The position numbers and the translations under genes are program-made. Below, piece by piece: positions 47,201 to 58,030 of a DNA stretch of 64,000 nucleotides. The notes beneath the pieces were generated by a model that was not told where the DNA came from, ran no database searches, and was given only the letters and a program-made list of their open reading frames with translations. This stretch comes from Isoetes taiwanensis (lineage: Eukaryota > Streptophyta > Lycopodiopsida > Isoetales > Isoetaceae), in contig JAJEKV010000279.1 in NCBI GenBank assembly GCA_021234155.1, positions 375,251-439,250 of the forward strand. The letters are read 5' to 3'. Position 1 is the stretch's first letter, and every line of letters begins with the position of its first letter.

Positions 47201-47369
47201 CTTTTCCGGAACTTCTTTTTGCCCAACTTCTTCGAGGTTCTTGGGCGATCCGCGGCGCTAGTACCCTGATCTACCTGCAAGCAACTATTCTAAGGTTAGT
47301 ATATCATGTTTTTTAGATTGAATAGGTTTTTTGGATTGAATGGTGCATGCCCAACCTTCCTCTTTTTTT

Positions 47370-48180
47370 GGTTTTCTTTCCTTCCTCTTCTTCTTTGTTC
47401 TTGATTTTTTTTCTTCCCATTCTTCCATGCCTCATTCATTCTTCCTCCTTCTTTCTTCCTCATGCTTCATTTCTTCCTCATTCTTCCTCATGCTTCATTT
47501 CTTCCTCCTTCTTCCATGCTTCATTCTTTCCTCATTCTTTCTTCCCATATTTCTTCTTTCCTCATTTCTTTCTCATTCTTTCTTCCTCATTCTTTCTCAT
47601 TTCTTTTTTCCTCATGCTTTCTCATTCTTTATTCCTCACTCTTTCTCATTCTTCCTCATTCTTTCTCATTTCTTGCTTTCTCATTTCTTTCTCATGCTTT
47701 CTCATTTCTTTCTCATGCTTTCTCATTTGTTTCTCATTCCCATTCTTTCTCATGCTTTCTCATTCCTCATCCTTTCCCCTCCCTTCCCTCATTTCTTTCT
47801 TCTCTTCCCTTCCTTATTCTTCATTTTTTTTTCATTTCTTATTCTTCATTCTTTTTAATTTCATTTCTTCATTCTTCATTTGTTTCTTATTCTTCACATT
47901 TCTTCCTCACTTTCCATTCGATCCTTTTCTTTCCCTTCCCTTATTTCTTCCTTCCATTCTATTCCCTTCCGGTTCTCTTATTTCCTCTTATTTTTCTTCA
48001 TTCTTTCTTGTTTCTTCTCTTATTTCTTCTCTATTCTATCCTTATTTCTTCCCTTATATTCTCTTATTTCTTTCTCTTGTTTTATTTCTATCTCTTGTTT
48101 TCTATCCCCCCCTTTTTTTTCCTTTCTTTCTTCTTGATCTTTTCTTCTTTGTTCTTATTCTTCTAATGCTTTGTTACTTA
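47370..48180 (+). repeat. Long imperfect pyrimidine tract (TTTC/TTCC/CATT-rich)
   Basis: About 800 bp consist almost wholly of C and T with recurring 'ttctttctcatt' and 'ttcctcattctttc' words. It gives open frames of up to 299 codons in overlapping registers, composed nearly only of Phe, Ser, Leu and His. These are by-products of the composition and not genes. Confidence 0.93.
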
Positions 48181-48305
48181 CATTTGCGACTTTCTATTAC
48201 GATTTGGACCCGACGGGATCTTGTACCAGCGTCCTTCTTTTGGTAAGTAGTTGATCGCACTTGCATTTTATTTTTATAGTTTTAAGTAGGTTAAAAAAAT
48301 TGATG

Positions 48306-48690
48306 GAGTGGCTTGTTCAAGAACGCGGGTGGCTCCACCTAGAGTGGGGAGGACCATGTGCAGAGTTGAAGTCCACTTTCACTACAATCATAAATGTTTC
48401 CTAGGTTAATGAGTGGCTTGTTCAAGGGCACGGTCGGCTCCACCTAGAGTGGAAGGGACCGCATGCCGAGGTTCAAGTCCACTTCACGTTCCACTTGTTA
48501 GTTTTTAGGGTTTAAAATAAAATTGTAGTGGCTTGTTCAAGGGCACGGTCGGCTCCACCTTGCGTGGAGAGGACTAGGTGTCGGGTCCAAGTCCACTTTT
48601 CTTCTCATTCTTAGGTAGATGTGGCTACGGCAAGGACATGGTCGGCTCCACTTGCGAGTGGGGGGACCGGTGTTGGGCCTTAGTTCACGT
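48306..48690. repeat. Four copies of a ~105-bp tandem repeat
   Basis: Units begin 'gtggcttgttcaag' at 48,307, 48,411 and 48,528, with a diverged copy ('gtggctacggcaagg') at 48,619. Each contains 'cggtcggctccacct' and ends in 'caagtccacttt'-like sequence. The spacing is 90-118 bp. It lies just after the pyrimidine tract. Confidence 0.85.
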
Positions 48691-49323
48691 TTATTATCGA
48701 TTTTAGCTAGAGGTAGCTAGGGCTAGGTTAAGTTAATGATGGCTGGATGATTCCCTTCACACCCGTGCTAGTTAAAAAAAATAGGTTAGGCTAACTTAAT
48801 GTAGTACTAATTAAGCACTAAAAGCTTTGGTAAAAAATAACTTAACTAATTAACTAAATTATTTTGAACATGTCTAGTTAAGTTAGCCAAAGGCATAAAA
48901 ATTATATGTACAATTAACTAAACTTAAAGTGACCTCTATAGTGCTAATTTCTAATTTAGTTAATTTTTTAGTTAATTTTGCTAACTAATCCAGAACAAGG
49001 TGCGAAGATAAGTTTAGGTAGTGTTTTTTGGTTAAAAAGTTAACTAAATTTCGGGACTATCGCTAACTAATTAACTAGTATCTGAATGTAAATTGACCAG
49101 TGGGTCTGAATACCCCTAATCTAACCTATTTAGTTTTTCTTGTTTCTTCTTCTTTTTCTTGCTTTTTGGGGGATCGGATAAGGTATTAGTCGCCATAGGG
49201 CGTGTTATAAGTAATGATTATATAGTGCATACATGTTTGATATTGTATCGTATTATGTTGCATTTACTTTGTGCATGCTTGGCTTTTGTATTCATTATTT
49301 TTGTTTTGTTTGTAGGCATAAAA

Positions 49324-50826
49324 ATGGCCTCGATGGGAATGAGAGATGCTTAGTGAAATTAGCGCATCCTCATCAATCAAATATACCTTGACCGGAGCGA
49401 CATATGCAAGCCCGATGATCGAATTAACCGTTTTGTAGCATCGGTTGAGAAAGAATGTCGATTGCGAATTATGTGGGAGGTGGCGAGCATGAGTGCGAGT
49501 TGGAAGATATGATGAGAAAGAACTTAAAGTCTTGGGTTTGCAATCGAGCAGAATTGAGGATGCTACTTAAGTATAAAGTGCCACTTATGAGCCCTATGCC
49601 GAGGCATACGTGGGGACGATGGGCTAATTCATGGCGAAGTGCAAAGGTCAAGCTTAAAGATCACAAGATGGCGATGCTTGGTCTCAAAGATGAGCGGTGA
49701 AGGAGTTAGATAGTCTTATCCATGGTGGGAGCTCTATTGGTACAGGGGCTAGATTATCATTATATGCTCATGATAAATGTCTTTGCATTTATTGTGACAT
49801 TCTGTGGATCTTGTAAGCGTTGTAAAAAGTGCATTGGTAGTAAACAAGGCCGGATATACCAAATCGGATCTTGGGAACCACGTACTTTAATCAAGATGAC
49901 TATTTATCTTGGCATTGTGTGGAGGCCAAGATAGAGCTGCATCATGGTTGTTGGTGACAAGTATATCCGTTTCAAGAGCCCAAGTCGGCATTGGCCACAC
50001 CCCTTGGACTTGCCCACGAGGGTCTTTTGTGGAGATGAGCCCACGAGGGACCAATGGTAGTCTTGCCATTCATGAATGGAGGAACCTTTGCAGAATTACT
50101 TGGCCATCTTAGGGCCAATTCTCTTCTTATAGGAGATGGTCAAATGCAATGCATAGTGCTCCAAGAAGGGCTGATATGAAGATCGTCTTGGTGGAAAGCC
50201 AAAATGAGACTCGTGTATAAATGCGTCCCGAAATAGCTCTCGCTCTTGCGGAAGGAGTCTATGCCATCCACGCTCAGGTTGGACACACACAAAGCTCAAT
50301 TGCAAAGGGTCAAACTCCATTTTGATGACTCCCTTACAAATGTGTGGGTGGTGATTGGGACCCGACCCTCAGTTTTTTTTTTTGCAAGGGCGAATGCCCA
50401 AATTGAAGAGCCGTTATACACTACAAGATGGAATAGTGCGATATCCTTGGTGGGAGAAGAGAGTTTTTACATCATCATCAGATGACCAAGCATCATGGGG
50501 GCATGAGATATCGACATATATTCCACTGGGCTACATTTACGAGATGCTCCTTGATTTTTGTCGGGCAATGCGGCTTATGGGGTTGTGTGTTGAGATAAAC
50601 CCAACCGGCCGATACTCTCTAGCACATTGGACATCATCCAACATATGAAGGTCCAAATGATGATGGATAGAGAGCTGGTGCACATGGATCGCCCATCTAT
50701 TGCTCGCGTCGTCGATGTGTTCAAAGCAATGGGGCTTTCTTCGATATAGTTGTGAGAGAGAGCGACATATGAAGTGTGGTGATCCACTTGAGATGGCTAA
50801 GCTCTTGTTAAATGCTTGCAAGAAGT
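49324..50826 (+). pseudogene. Unidentified coding remnants within the second CACTA-like element
   Basis: Several + strand frames of 60-97 codons follow one another in different registers with protein-like composition. Examples are 'RHTWGRWANSWRSAKVKLKD' (49,599), 'FAIGDGQ'-type phrases near 50,120, 'MRPEIALALAEGVYAIHAQV' (50,222-50,280), 'GHEISTYIPLGYIYEMLLDF' (50,501-50,560) and 'RLMGLCVEINPTGRYSL' (50,570). A likely intron end (tttgtag, 49,309-49,315) precedes an ATG at 49,324. The pieces behave like one gene broken by indels. I do not recognise the family; position suggests an element-encoded protein or captured host gene. No TNP2, DUF4218 or DUF4216 motif is visible here, unlike the first element. 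Confidence 0.4.
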
Positions 50827-51397
50827 GATTAATATAATTTTGTCTTCCTATTTGAGGCTTGTTGCAACCAATAAATGTTTTTATTCAAAATTACTAATGA
50901 AAAAAGTAATTTATTAATCAAAAAAATTATTATTAATGGTAAATAAATTATTAATCATAACTTGTAGATAAAAAGTGTAAGCTTCTGGGACGTCAAACCC
51001 TAGGTTTTGTGTGCTACATCATCAAACCCTAGATTGTAAATGCCATGTGGCACAATCTAGGGTTTGATGATAATATTTCACCTAACTAGGGTTTGATGAC
51101 ATGGCACTTACTATGATGTGGCAATAGGAAGTCGTGACGTGACACAACCAGGGGTTTGATGATGTGCCACATAGCGTAGGGTTTCATGATGTGGCACTAA
51201 AAATGCCACGTGGGATAATTTAGGGTTCGGTGTATGACATGATACATGCCTGATAATATATGGCAACCTAGAGTTCGATATGCACCCCATACATATATAC
51301 GAGATGCTTTTCTAATATAAATAAGAAGATAAGAATATAAATTTAGGTATTTATTCAAAGACACTTGTTCAAAGCTTTTCTCTCGCTAATTCTCGTT

Positions 51398-51553
51398 ATG
51401 TTCAAATTAATATATATAGTCATGGCGGAGGCTCAATTCTTAGCGGTCTTCCTCATTGTGGCCCTCTTTCTGCTGATGCAATATTCATGGCGTTATGCGT
51501 CTCCCCCTCCGCCCCCGGTCAAGACGGTCAAGGCTGATGATAAGTCTGCTTAG
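51398..51553 (+). CDS. Small hypothetical membrane protein
   Basis: A 51-codon frame starts with ATG at 51,398 (the frame is open a little further upstream without ATG). It has one strong hydrophobic segment, 'QFLAVFLIVALFLLMQYSW', preceded by 'MAEA' and followed by a proline run (PPPPP) and a short charged tail ending KADDKSA. It would be a single-pass membrane peptide if expressed. No relatives were recognised. It lies within the second CACTA-like element and may be captured or random; only the membrane segment is convincing. Confidence 0.3.
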   Translation: MFKLIYIVMAEAQFLAVFLIVALFLLMQYSWRYASPPPPPVKTVKADDKSA

Positions 51554-52114
51554 GGGGCTCATTGGTGGCATATTTCGAACCATGAAAATACTATTTTTCA
51601 TCTGTATGGTTTGTAAGTATCATTCTATTATTGCAACCAATATCATTCATGGTTATCAAATGTTTCTCTCACAATTTCTTTTGATCTAGGTGTGCTCTTT
51701 TTCTCGGCGATGAATAGAGGCAATCGCAATCGTCTGAGGAGAATGGCGAAGGCGAAGGTAAGTATTTATATAGTTTTTATTATCGCTTTACCCTCTAATT
51801 AGGTATGTGAGTTTATGCATGGAGTTTTAATTTGTTGTGTAGAGGAAAGGGGCGAGTTTAGAAAATAGGAGGAGGACTCCACGAGGTAGGGGCAATCGTC
51901 TTTGATGTTCCAAGGCGCCAACCTCCACTGTCACTACACCGGCCGAGGTTTGGGTATTAAGATAGCTTTTATAAAAATAATAAATAAATGAATTGTTTTT
52001 GCATGATATTTGTAGCCTGCGGCTCCTCCGCCGCTCCCGCCTTCCTCATAAACATGTCTCCGAGAGAGACCAAATTGCAGCATATTTTGCCTCTTTGACA
52101 CCAACGCCGGTTAA

Positions 52115-52537
52115 ATGACCTCAGCTCCTATCCCCAAGCGACATAGTGTTGATTATCGGCCTCCACATTCTCGCGAGAATATTGAGATCGCTAGGCGTAG
52201 TATGGACTCCCGTTCTAGGCAAGAGGCGGGAATAGATTTTTCTAATGCAAGGAACTTGGAGGAAGATTTCAACGGTAAATATATATCCACTACGTACCAA
52301 ACATTTCTTTGGTTGCGGCATGTTAAAGATGCTCATTCTCTCATTACTTCCCGAGGTCAAGAAGTAGTGGAGCAGCAGACTCTAGCGTTCAAGATCGCGA
52401 CGATCATCACGGGGTTAGGGATCCGAAGAACATGGTCGCTCGCGACTTGGAGAGGGAAGGATCGACGACGTCCCGTGTCCTTTGAAGAAGAAGCGTCCAT
52501 TTCGCTTTGTTTTAGACGCGTAAAGTCTGCGGGGTGA
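52115..52537 (+). pseudogene. Hypothetical basic protein fragment in CACTA-like element
   Basis: An open frame of 140 codons (first ATG at 52,115) encodes a hydrophilic, Arg-rich product. Its readings include 'DYRPPHSRENIEIARRSMDS' and 'WRGKDRRRPVSFEEEASISL'. The RRPVSFEE phrase recalls the N-terminal part of plant Ptta/En/Spm-type (Transposase_24) proteins. A later piece (53,285-53,345, 'CIERAKDRENKHRARTRQSN') vaguely recalls their K-A-N-x-x-K-x-x-H segment. Both resemblances are weak. Upstream exon-like pieces with GT donors (51,712-51,758 before 'gtaagtattt') suggest an intron-containing gene. Confidence 0.35.
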
Positions 52538-53869
52538 TTTGGCCCCGAATACACCCGACTATCATATTAATAATAATTTTTTGATGTAAGTTATGTGAAC
52601 ATATTATTTAAGATATCAACCTTAAATATTAGTACTTTGTCATCTAAATTTGTTGTTTTGTTCATTCTCTTCACTTAGAATACATTGTAAAGTGCTCAAA
52701 AGGTTCTTAATCGGGACGGGATATGTATATTGACGGTAGACATAAACACGCTTTTATATACCCACCATTTATGCTTTAGGGGCGCTCTTCCTAAGAAGGA
52801 TGATGAGGGAAGTGTCTTTTATACTAGCGAGGGGCGTGGTCACAAATAATATCTCTCGTTTATGGCCTCCCCGCGGTATAGGGAGTGGCTTTGGCGCTTA
52901 TGACCAACGCTTGTGAAATAGAGGCGTCAAAAATAAAATGAAAGCGAGTTTCCCGGAGATAGAAAAAGCAAAGGCGTTTAAGCTGGAAGAAGCTCACTTC
53001 GATGATGGGCGAGCTTATCACGAAAAAGGAGGTACATGACCTAGTCATAGTCTTGTTTTATTATTTTGATATTGCGTTGATCTATCGATTTATGTCAAAG
53101 GCACCATGTGGTCAAGGAGGCTGAAGCGGCGGACTTCGAAAAAAGAAGGAGGCGATTGGTCAAAAGTCCCTAAACCACTTAATCTCCACAAGGAAGATAT
53201 CAAGGTATTTCTTATTTTTTTTGTCATTCGTTCACTTTAACTTGTGATAATGTTGTGTGCCTTGCAATCAGTTGCATTGAGCGTGCAAAGGATCGAGAAA
53301 ACAAACATAGAGCTCGGACCCGACAAAGCAACTAAAAGTGAAAGCCATCTCATTTAGGCTCCGGCGGTCAAAAAGGGTTTCTCTATAGATTCGTAAGAGC
53401 TATATTAGTTCACATTAATTTTAATAAGAACTTTAAATGTCACTAGCTAATACTCGTTATATTGTCATAAGAACACATCTATACGGGTTTCCCCTAACAA
53501 GCAAAGACGTACAAGTAGCCCGCGGGCGTGGGCTGTTTTTATCTGTATCAGCGAGTTATCACGACAAGGAAGCTGTCCCGCCGGCGGGAATCGCGGGGGT
53601 GCGTTGTAGAAAATTATTATAATTCTATGAACTACATTAGCGCCATATTCTTTTGGTTTTATAGGAAGCGATTGGCGGATATGAATGAAGGTCTAGAGCA
53701 TGACATGGGGCGCGATTCGTGAGGGATCTGCAAACATTTTTGGAGAGCCATCCAATGCGAAGCAGGTGGTGGTGATTCGATTCGGCGTCATCAAACACGT
53801 TTTCGGATGACTACTCCCGAATTTGAATCGCGAGATTAGCTAGGCTAAAAGGGTGGATACTCCTCTTAC

Positions 53870-54012
53870 TTGAGTCTTTTGTGATTATTTAAAAATATAA
53901 ATACAATTCACTTTTGTGATTATTTAAAAATATAAATATAAAAATAATTTTGTGACTATTTAAAAATATAAATATAAAAACACTTTTTGTGATTATTTAA
54001 AAATATTTTTAT
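53870..54012. repeat. Four copies of a ~42-bp AT-rich minisatellite
   Basis: 'ttttgtgattatttaaaaat' (third copy 'gactattt') recurs at about 53,877, 53,913, 53,949 and 53,985, each followed by 'ataaatataaaa'-like sequence. It immediately precedes the GC-rich right subterminal zone. Confidence 0.9.
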
Positions 54013-54059
54013 ATTTATATTTTTTATATAAATGTATTTTTTATTTTTATTTTTGATTT

Positions 54060-54546
54060 TTTTCCCCTACACGTCGCATGCGACGTATCCACGTTTTTTT
54101 TTTGCCGCGTGGCTTTTTCTCTGCCGGATTTTGAATTTTCCACGTGTATATTCCCGTGTCGCCGCGCATGCGGCGATATACGCGATGGCTTTTACGCTGC
54201 GTGTATATTCCGTGTGTATATTCCCGTGTATATTCCGTTAATGCGTTCCCGCGTGTCGCGTCGCATCGCGGCGTATACCGCGTGGCTTTTACGGCACGCG
54301 TGGATTTTGTTGATGTTCCACGTGTATATTCCACGTGTATATTCCACGTGTATATTTCACGTGTCACGTCGCATCGCATCGCGGCGTAATCGTCGTCGCG
54401 TGTCGTCATGTTACCGCGTCAAGGACGCGGCGCTGCTGACGTCGCCGCATCGCGCGCCGCCGCATCGCGGCGATGTCCGCAACGGCGATGCGTGCGGCGA
54501 CGTGCGGCGGCCGTCGGCGTCGCTAAATGACCCTTTTCTTGTTGTG
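54060..54546 (-). promoter_or_regulatory. Right subterminal repeat zone and terminus of CACTA-like element
   Basis: It contains the palindrome at 54,071-54,086, many 'cgcatgcggcg/gtcgcatcgcgg' words, and a cluster of 'ccacgtgtatatt' units (54,139-54,240 and 54,317-54,362; the latter three are head-to-tail). It ends with TTTTCTTGTTGTG, the inverse of a CACTA terminus. Overlapping long frames on both strands here are composed of these repeats and are not genes. Confidence 0.6.
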
Positions 54547-54614
54547 ACTTCCGCCACTACCACCCTACCAGCGCCTCCTTCCCAACCTTCTTCCACACCC
54601 ATGAACATGGTTCG

Positions 54615-54958
54615 TAACCGAGGTTACATGAGATGGTAACCTCAACATTCCTCAAATATTTGCTGAGCTCGGTGAACAACTTGGTAGCAACCCCAACAAG
54701 GTGGAGCTACTCTTGATCGAGCTTGTGCAACAGTTTGCCGCCGGACATAGGGTCCCTTACCCTTGACCAAGTCCTGATGCTCGTCAAGTTCTACCCTCCC
54801 TCGTGTATGGAGGTTCCCGAGGATGAGGCCATTAGAGTAGAGGCCGAGAGGATTAGAGAACTTGCCCGAGGGGACGACACACGGGAGATGCGTGCTTTCG
54901 AGTCCAACGCCTTGTCTCAATGCGGAGACGATGTGCACCCGTGCAAATGGAAGCTATG
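54615..54958 (+). pseudogene. Unidentified protein fragment, two frames
   Basis: Just outside the CACTA-like end, one frame reads 'LNIPQIFAELGEQLGSNPNK' and 'VELLLIELVQQFAAGHRVPY' (54,641-54,765). The next, after a frame change, reads 'LTLDQVLMLVKFYPPSCMEV' and 'EDEAIRVEAERIRELARGDD' (54,750-54,890). Composition and helix-like periodicity look like real protein, perhaps a retrotransposon gag N-terminus, but I cannot name it. A minus-strand frame across 54,853-55,317 overlaps and is less protein-like in this half. Confidence 0.3.
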
Positions 54959-55349
54959 AGTCTGCGCTTCTTCATGGGCAAATGGGTATACAAGTACTGG
55001 TGAGGGTCTCTCGTGAGCCTAGGATTGACTTGCTGCTGATAGTGTTCCATCTTAATGTGTGTCAGATCATCTGCATCCCAGAGCTTGCGTATGAAACTAG
55101 CATCTAGGTACAACTTTAGTGCATTGTGATGCTTTTTTGTCCGTACCCGTAAGCATTGTTTGTCTATACATCCCAACGTGAGAACCACTGAGCTTGCTTG
55201 TCCTTCCAATAGGCTTTGAGGCATATGGGGACCCATTGCTATGGCCAAAGCAAGGTTGGGCAAACGTGTATCACCCATAGCGACCACCATCTGGAAGTAA
55301 ATAATATGGCATTCCAATGCCGCCCGTTGAAGGGTAGAAAACCTGTCTT

Positions 55350-55707
55350 CTGGAGTAGGATCTGGTATAAGGAGATTCCATAATGATCTTGCCCTCCCTT
55401 GATGTACAAGGTAATGTACCTTGCTGGAAAAATATCACTTGACCAATTATGCATGATGATAATATTGCATAGTATTACCTGCTCAGGTTGTAAACCAAAG
55501 TACTTATGCATCTCAAAGAACTTCCCAGTTGTTGCGTCAGTGAATGGACTTATCATATGTACCATGGAATTTGAGCTGCTTTTTCTGCAACAACAGAAAA
55601 TTAGAAGTCAACTCACATCCCACTTAAAATATCATTGATGCATGCTTACCTGAACCTGAAACATGCGCTGCTAATTTCTCCACTCTAAGGATGCGCTCTG
55701 GTTGTAT
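55350..55707 (-). pseudogene. UDP-N-acetylhexosamine pyrophosphorylase-like exons, broken
   Basis: Minus-strand exon-like blocks encode parts of a UAP/UDP-sugar pyrophosphorylase, the cytosolic enzyme that makes UDP-GlcNAc from UTP and GlcNAc-1-phosphate. Block A (55,650-55,707, flanked by AG and GT) reads 'IQPERILRVEKLAAHVSGS'. Block B (55,479-55,584, after AG) reads 'KAAQIPWYI' and then, one base out of frame, 'ISPFTDATTGKFFEMHKYFG' ending LQPEQ. Block C (about 55,350-55,438) reads 'VIFFQQGTLPCTSREGKI' and 'IMESPYT'. The W-Y-I-M-x-SPFTD and FFQQGTLPC motifs are characteristic of the family. The gap between B and C is only about 40 bp, too short for a normal plant intron, and a frameshift splits block B. 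The later substrate-binding part was not found. It is likely a pseudogene or captured fragment. Confidence 0.65.
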
Positions 55708-56053
55708 CTGAAATAACCATCATCCAATTAAATTGGGATTATGTCAACTCCAAAATCACGCCAACCTGCTGTTGTCTTCTAGGGGGTTTTTGTTTTTTTT
55801 AATCTTTTTTTTTTTGGACTTCAAAAATAACATAAGGTTGCGATTCACGTGTGACGTTTCATATGCGAATTGGAATATGCAAAAATGAAGAGCAAGTTGC
55901 TAACATAGATGAGACCAAAATTGAAGAGCATTTAGATGATAATATTAGGTTTGATAATAACAGATTGCATTATTTGCGAGGCAATTCCAGACTCGAAATT
56001 ATCGATACATGGCACAAATATCATACAAAAATATCATATATTCCAATAAAACA

Positions 56054-57161
56054 TTAAGGGATCAATCCATGTTTTTCCACGTGTTTAACAAGGTGTGGTT
56101 CCATGTCAGCCGTTCTATCCAGTTCTGGGCATGAATCTAACACTTCACCCACCGTCATCCCCATAGCCAAATTATGCATAATAGACACAAACTTCACCAG
56201 AAAATCATCTGTCGCAAAGTTTTTTGGATCGTAAGATGGTGGATTCAGGGCCTGCGTTTGATTGTAGAAGCATTTGAGAGCATCATCATCCACTATGATT
56301 ATATCATCCTTATTCTCGATACCAAGTTCGTCCATCATGTTACTCAAGTGTTTGATGAAGATAGACTTGCCTGTTGGATCCTTGGGATTAGTGAACTTCA
56401 CACATTTGTTCTGATCCCAAAAGGTCAACCAATGTCTACGCATTTCCCCCAGTGCCTCCAAAGTATCCTTGATGTTCCTTAGTTCCATGGATGACCAAAT
56501 ACCAACTCGAAATAACCTGAATGCCTCATCTAGCATCTCCTTCAAGTGCGGCCGCGGATAGATCCACTTGGTGTTTGATTCTACTGGTGTCTGATGAAAC
56601 TGATCTCTAGCCACTTTATTTTTCAGAAAAATCTTGCAAAGGACTCCGTTTAGGTCGAACACCACAACCTTCTTAGAAACGCAATGCAAGCTGAAACATC
56701 AAACAAGTATCCGGTCAGCAAGATACGATAACACAAACAATACAAACGCGCCAAGCGTGACTTGAGATAGTCTTAACCAAATCGCACTCGGCGTGATTTA
56801 CTTTGATGACGAAAAATAATCAAAGCACGCCTGGCGCGATTTAATTCAAAGGTAATACAAATTAAATCACGCGTGGCGCGATTTTGTGGGCAAGGCCATA
56901 CCTATCATCTTCAGTTTCGCTGCCGTCGTCAGCGTCATTCTTCCCTTCGCCACCCTTAATCTTCGTCTTCTTCTGACTGTTAGAATTGTTATTTTCTATT
57001 AGTTCCGCTGCGTCCTTCACAACTGACATTATTTTACTATTGATTTGGCAAACCTGTGAATCACTAGAGCCGCCATGGTTGCCTTCAGTTTCGGTTTCCC
57101 TGTCAATTAGTTCATTGTTAACCTGTGAATCTACTCTATTCACAAGGCCCCCAAAAAGAAA
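56054..57161 (-). CDS. FCP1/NIF-type HAD phosphatase-like protein, two exons seen
   Basis: Exon 2 (56,690 down to the TAA at 56,054) encodes an FCP1-homology (NLI-interacting factor-like) HAD domain of about 210 residues. It has 'KKVVVFDLNGVLC' (motif I), 'YPRPHLKEMLDEAFRLFRVG' with 'IWSSM' (motif II), 'KDPTGKSIFIKHL' (motif III Lys) and 'DDIIIVDDDALKC' (motif IV). Exon 1 (57,161-56,902) encodes an acidic, disordered region with 'KKTKIKGGEGKNDADDGSE'. The intron 56,901-56,691 has GT/AG ends and joins the exons in phase (ETEDDS-LHCV). No ATG was found upstream, and exon 1 is preceded by a possible AG acceptor, so 5' exons are probably missing. Active family members use D-x-D in motif I to dephosphorylate proteins such as RNA polymerase II CTD; here it is D-L-N, so activity is doubtful. 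Confidence 0.75.
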
Positions 57162-57169
57162 CTGTTATT

Positions 57170-58030
57170 AGTTTCTTGTGTTATTTTTTGTGCTATACTA
57201 CTAAAATAAACTAATATTACTTTGTGGGTTAATATGTTGAATTACTAGATGCAGGTAAATAGTGAGGTTCGTATATAAGGTTTTCCAATGTGGTATATCC
57301 ACATAGTTTTTCTCATTTGGTTTGCTGGTATAGTTTATTGCTATAGTTCTTTCTTATGGTGAATTTTCTTGGTTTATTGCTATGTTTTATTGTTAAGTGG
57401 CCTAGTGTCCAATTAATAGTATAGGTTGTAAACCATTAGTGTCTTCAGCTTTAAAGATCAAACAACTCATAGTGGTATTCCAATCAGTTCATGGATATCT
57501 TGTCGCATGAACTGTTGATGTTAGAACAAGTTTCTCATTAAAACCCTTAACGGTTTACCTCTCAAAATAGTGATGGCTTTGCATATCTAAAGTACTTTGT
57601 TTTGGATGTAAATCAATTATGTTTCGAATTAATAGTTGATATTTATGTAGTAAGAAAGCTAAGAGGTTCTCCATTTGTAAACCACTAGGCACTATTGGAT
57701 ATAAATTTAAAGATTTCCACAACTCATAGTGATTGCCCTTTGAAATCATCAATGTATTGTTATATGAGCCATTGTTTATTATGAAGGACTTAAGTTTATT
57801 ACCAGGTTTTTCATCTAAATAGGTAATGGTACCGGCTTTGAATCTTCAAAAGATCTTTTCTTGGAAGTAACCGAATCATGTTTTACATTATTGAAATTAG
57901 TCTAGTAAAAACTCCATTTATGGACAATACATTAAAATAACTCAAGTTTATGCTTCTACCTTCTTTCAAATTTAAAATTATGTAGTATTCCAGAATCTGT
58001 ACATGAAAACAGTTGGCAATTTCTTTTTTA
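57170..58030. other. AT-rich non-coding stretch upstream of the HAD gene
   Basis: No supported gene. Loosely repeated phrases 'gtaaaccattagtg', 'gtaaaccactaggc' and 'caactcatagtg' occur at 57,427-57,440, 57,463-57,474, 57,675-57,695 and 57,719-57,730. Related phrases ('aaaccatt..tagttttaat') are at 63,175-63,350. It may be intron or an old repeat family. Confidence 0.4.

Larger units (their letters stand above)
47040..54546 (+). mobile_element. Second CACTA-like DNA transposon
   Basis: The left end reads CACATTAAAAAAAGATGC. The right end, read on the minus strand, is CACAACAAGAAAAGGGTCAT followed by TTAGCGACG, close to the typical plant CACTACAAGAAAA terminus. The 16-bp palindrome ACGTCGCATGCGACGT occurs near both ends (47,097-47,112 and 54,071-54,086). 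GC-rich 'cgtcgc/gcggcg' words fill both subterminal zones. The 3-bp flanks (CAT and ACT) do not match, so the exact left end is uncertain. The interior holds a pyrimidine tract, minisatellites and coding fragments I could not assign to transposase families. Confidence 0.6.

Noticed and set aside
47347-48246. 299-codon Phe/Ser-rich frame
   Set aside because: Product of a pyrimidine microsatellite; overlapping frames are equally open.
53437-53722. Two overlapping + strand frames, considered as Transposase_24 C-terminus
   Set aside because: Only vague phrase similarity; not enough to annotate a separate gene.
54047-54639. Overlapping 120- and 176-codon frames on both strands
   Set aside because: They consist of CACTA subterminal repeats (cgtgtatattcc, cgcatcgcgg) and lack protein-like composition.
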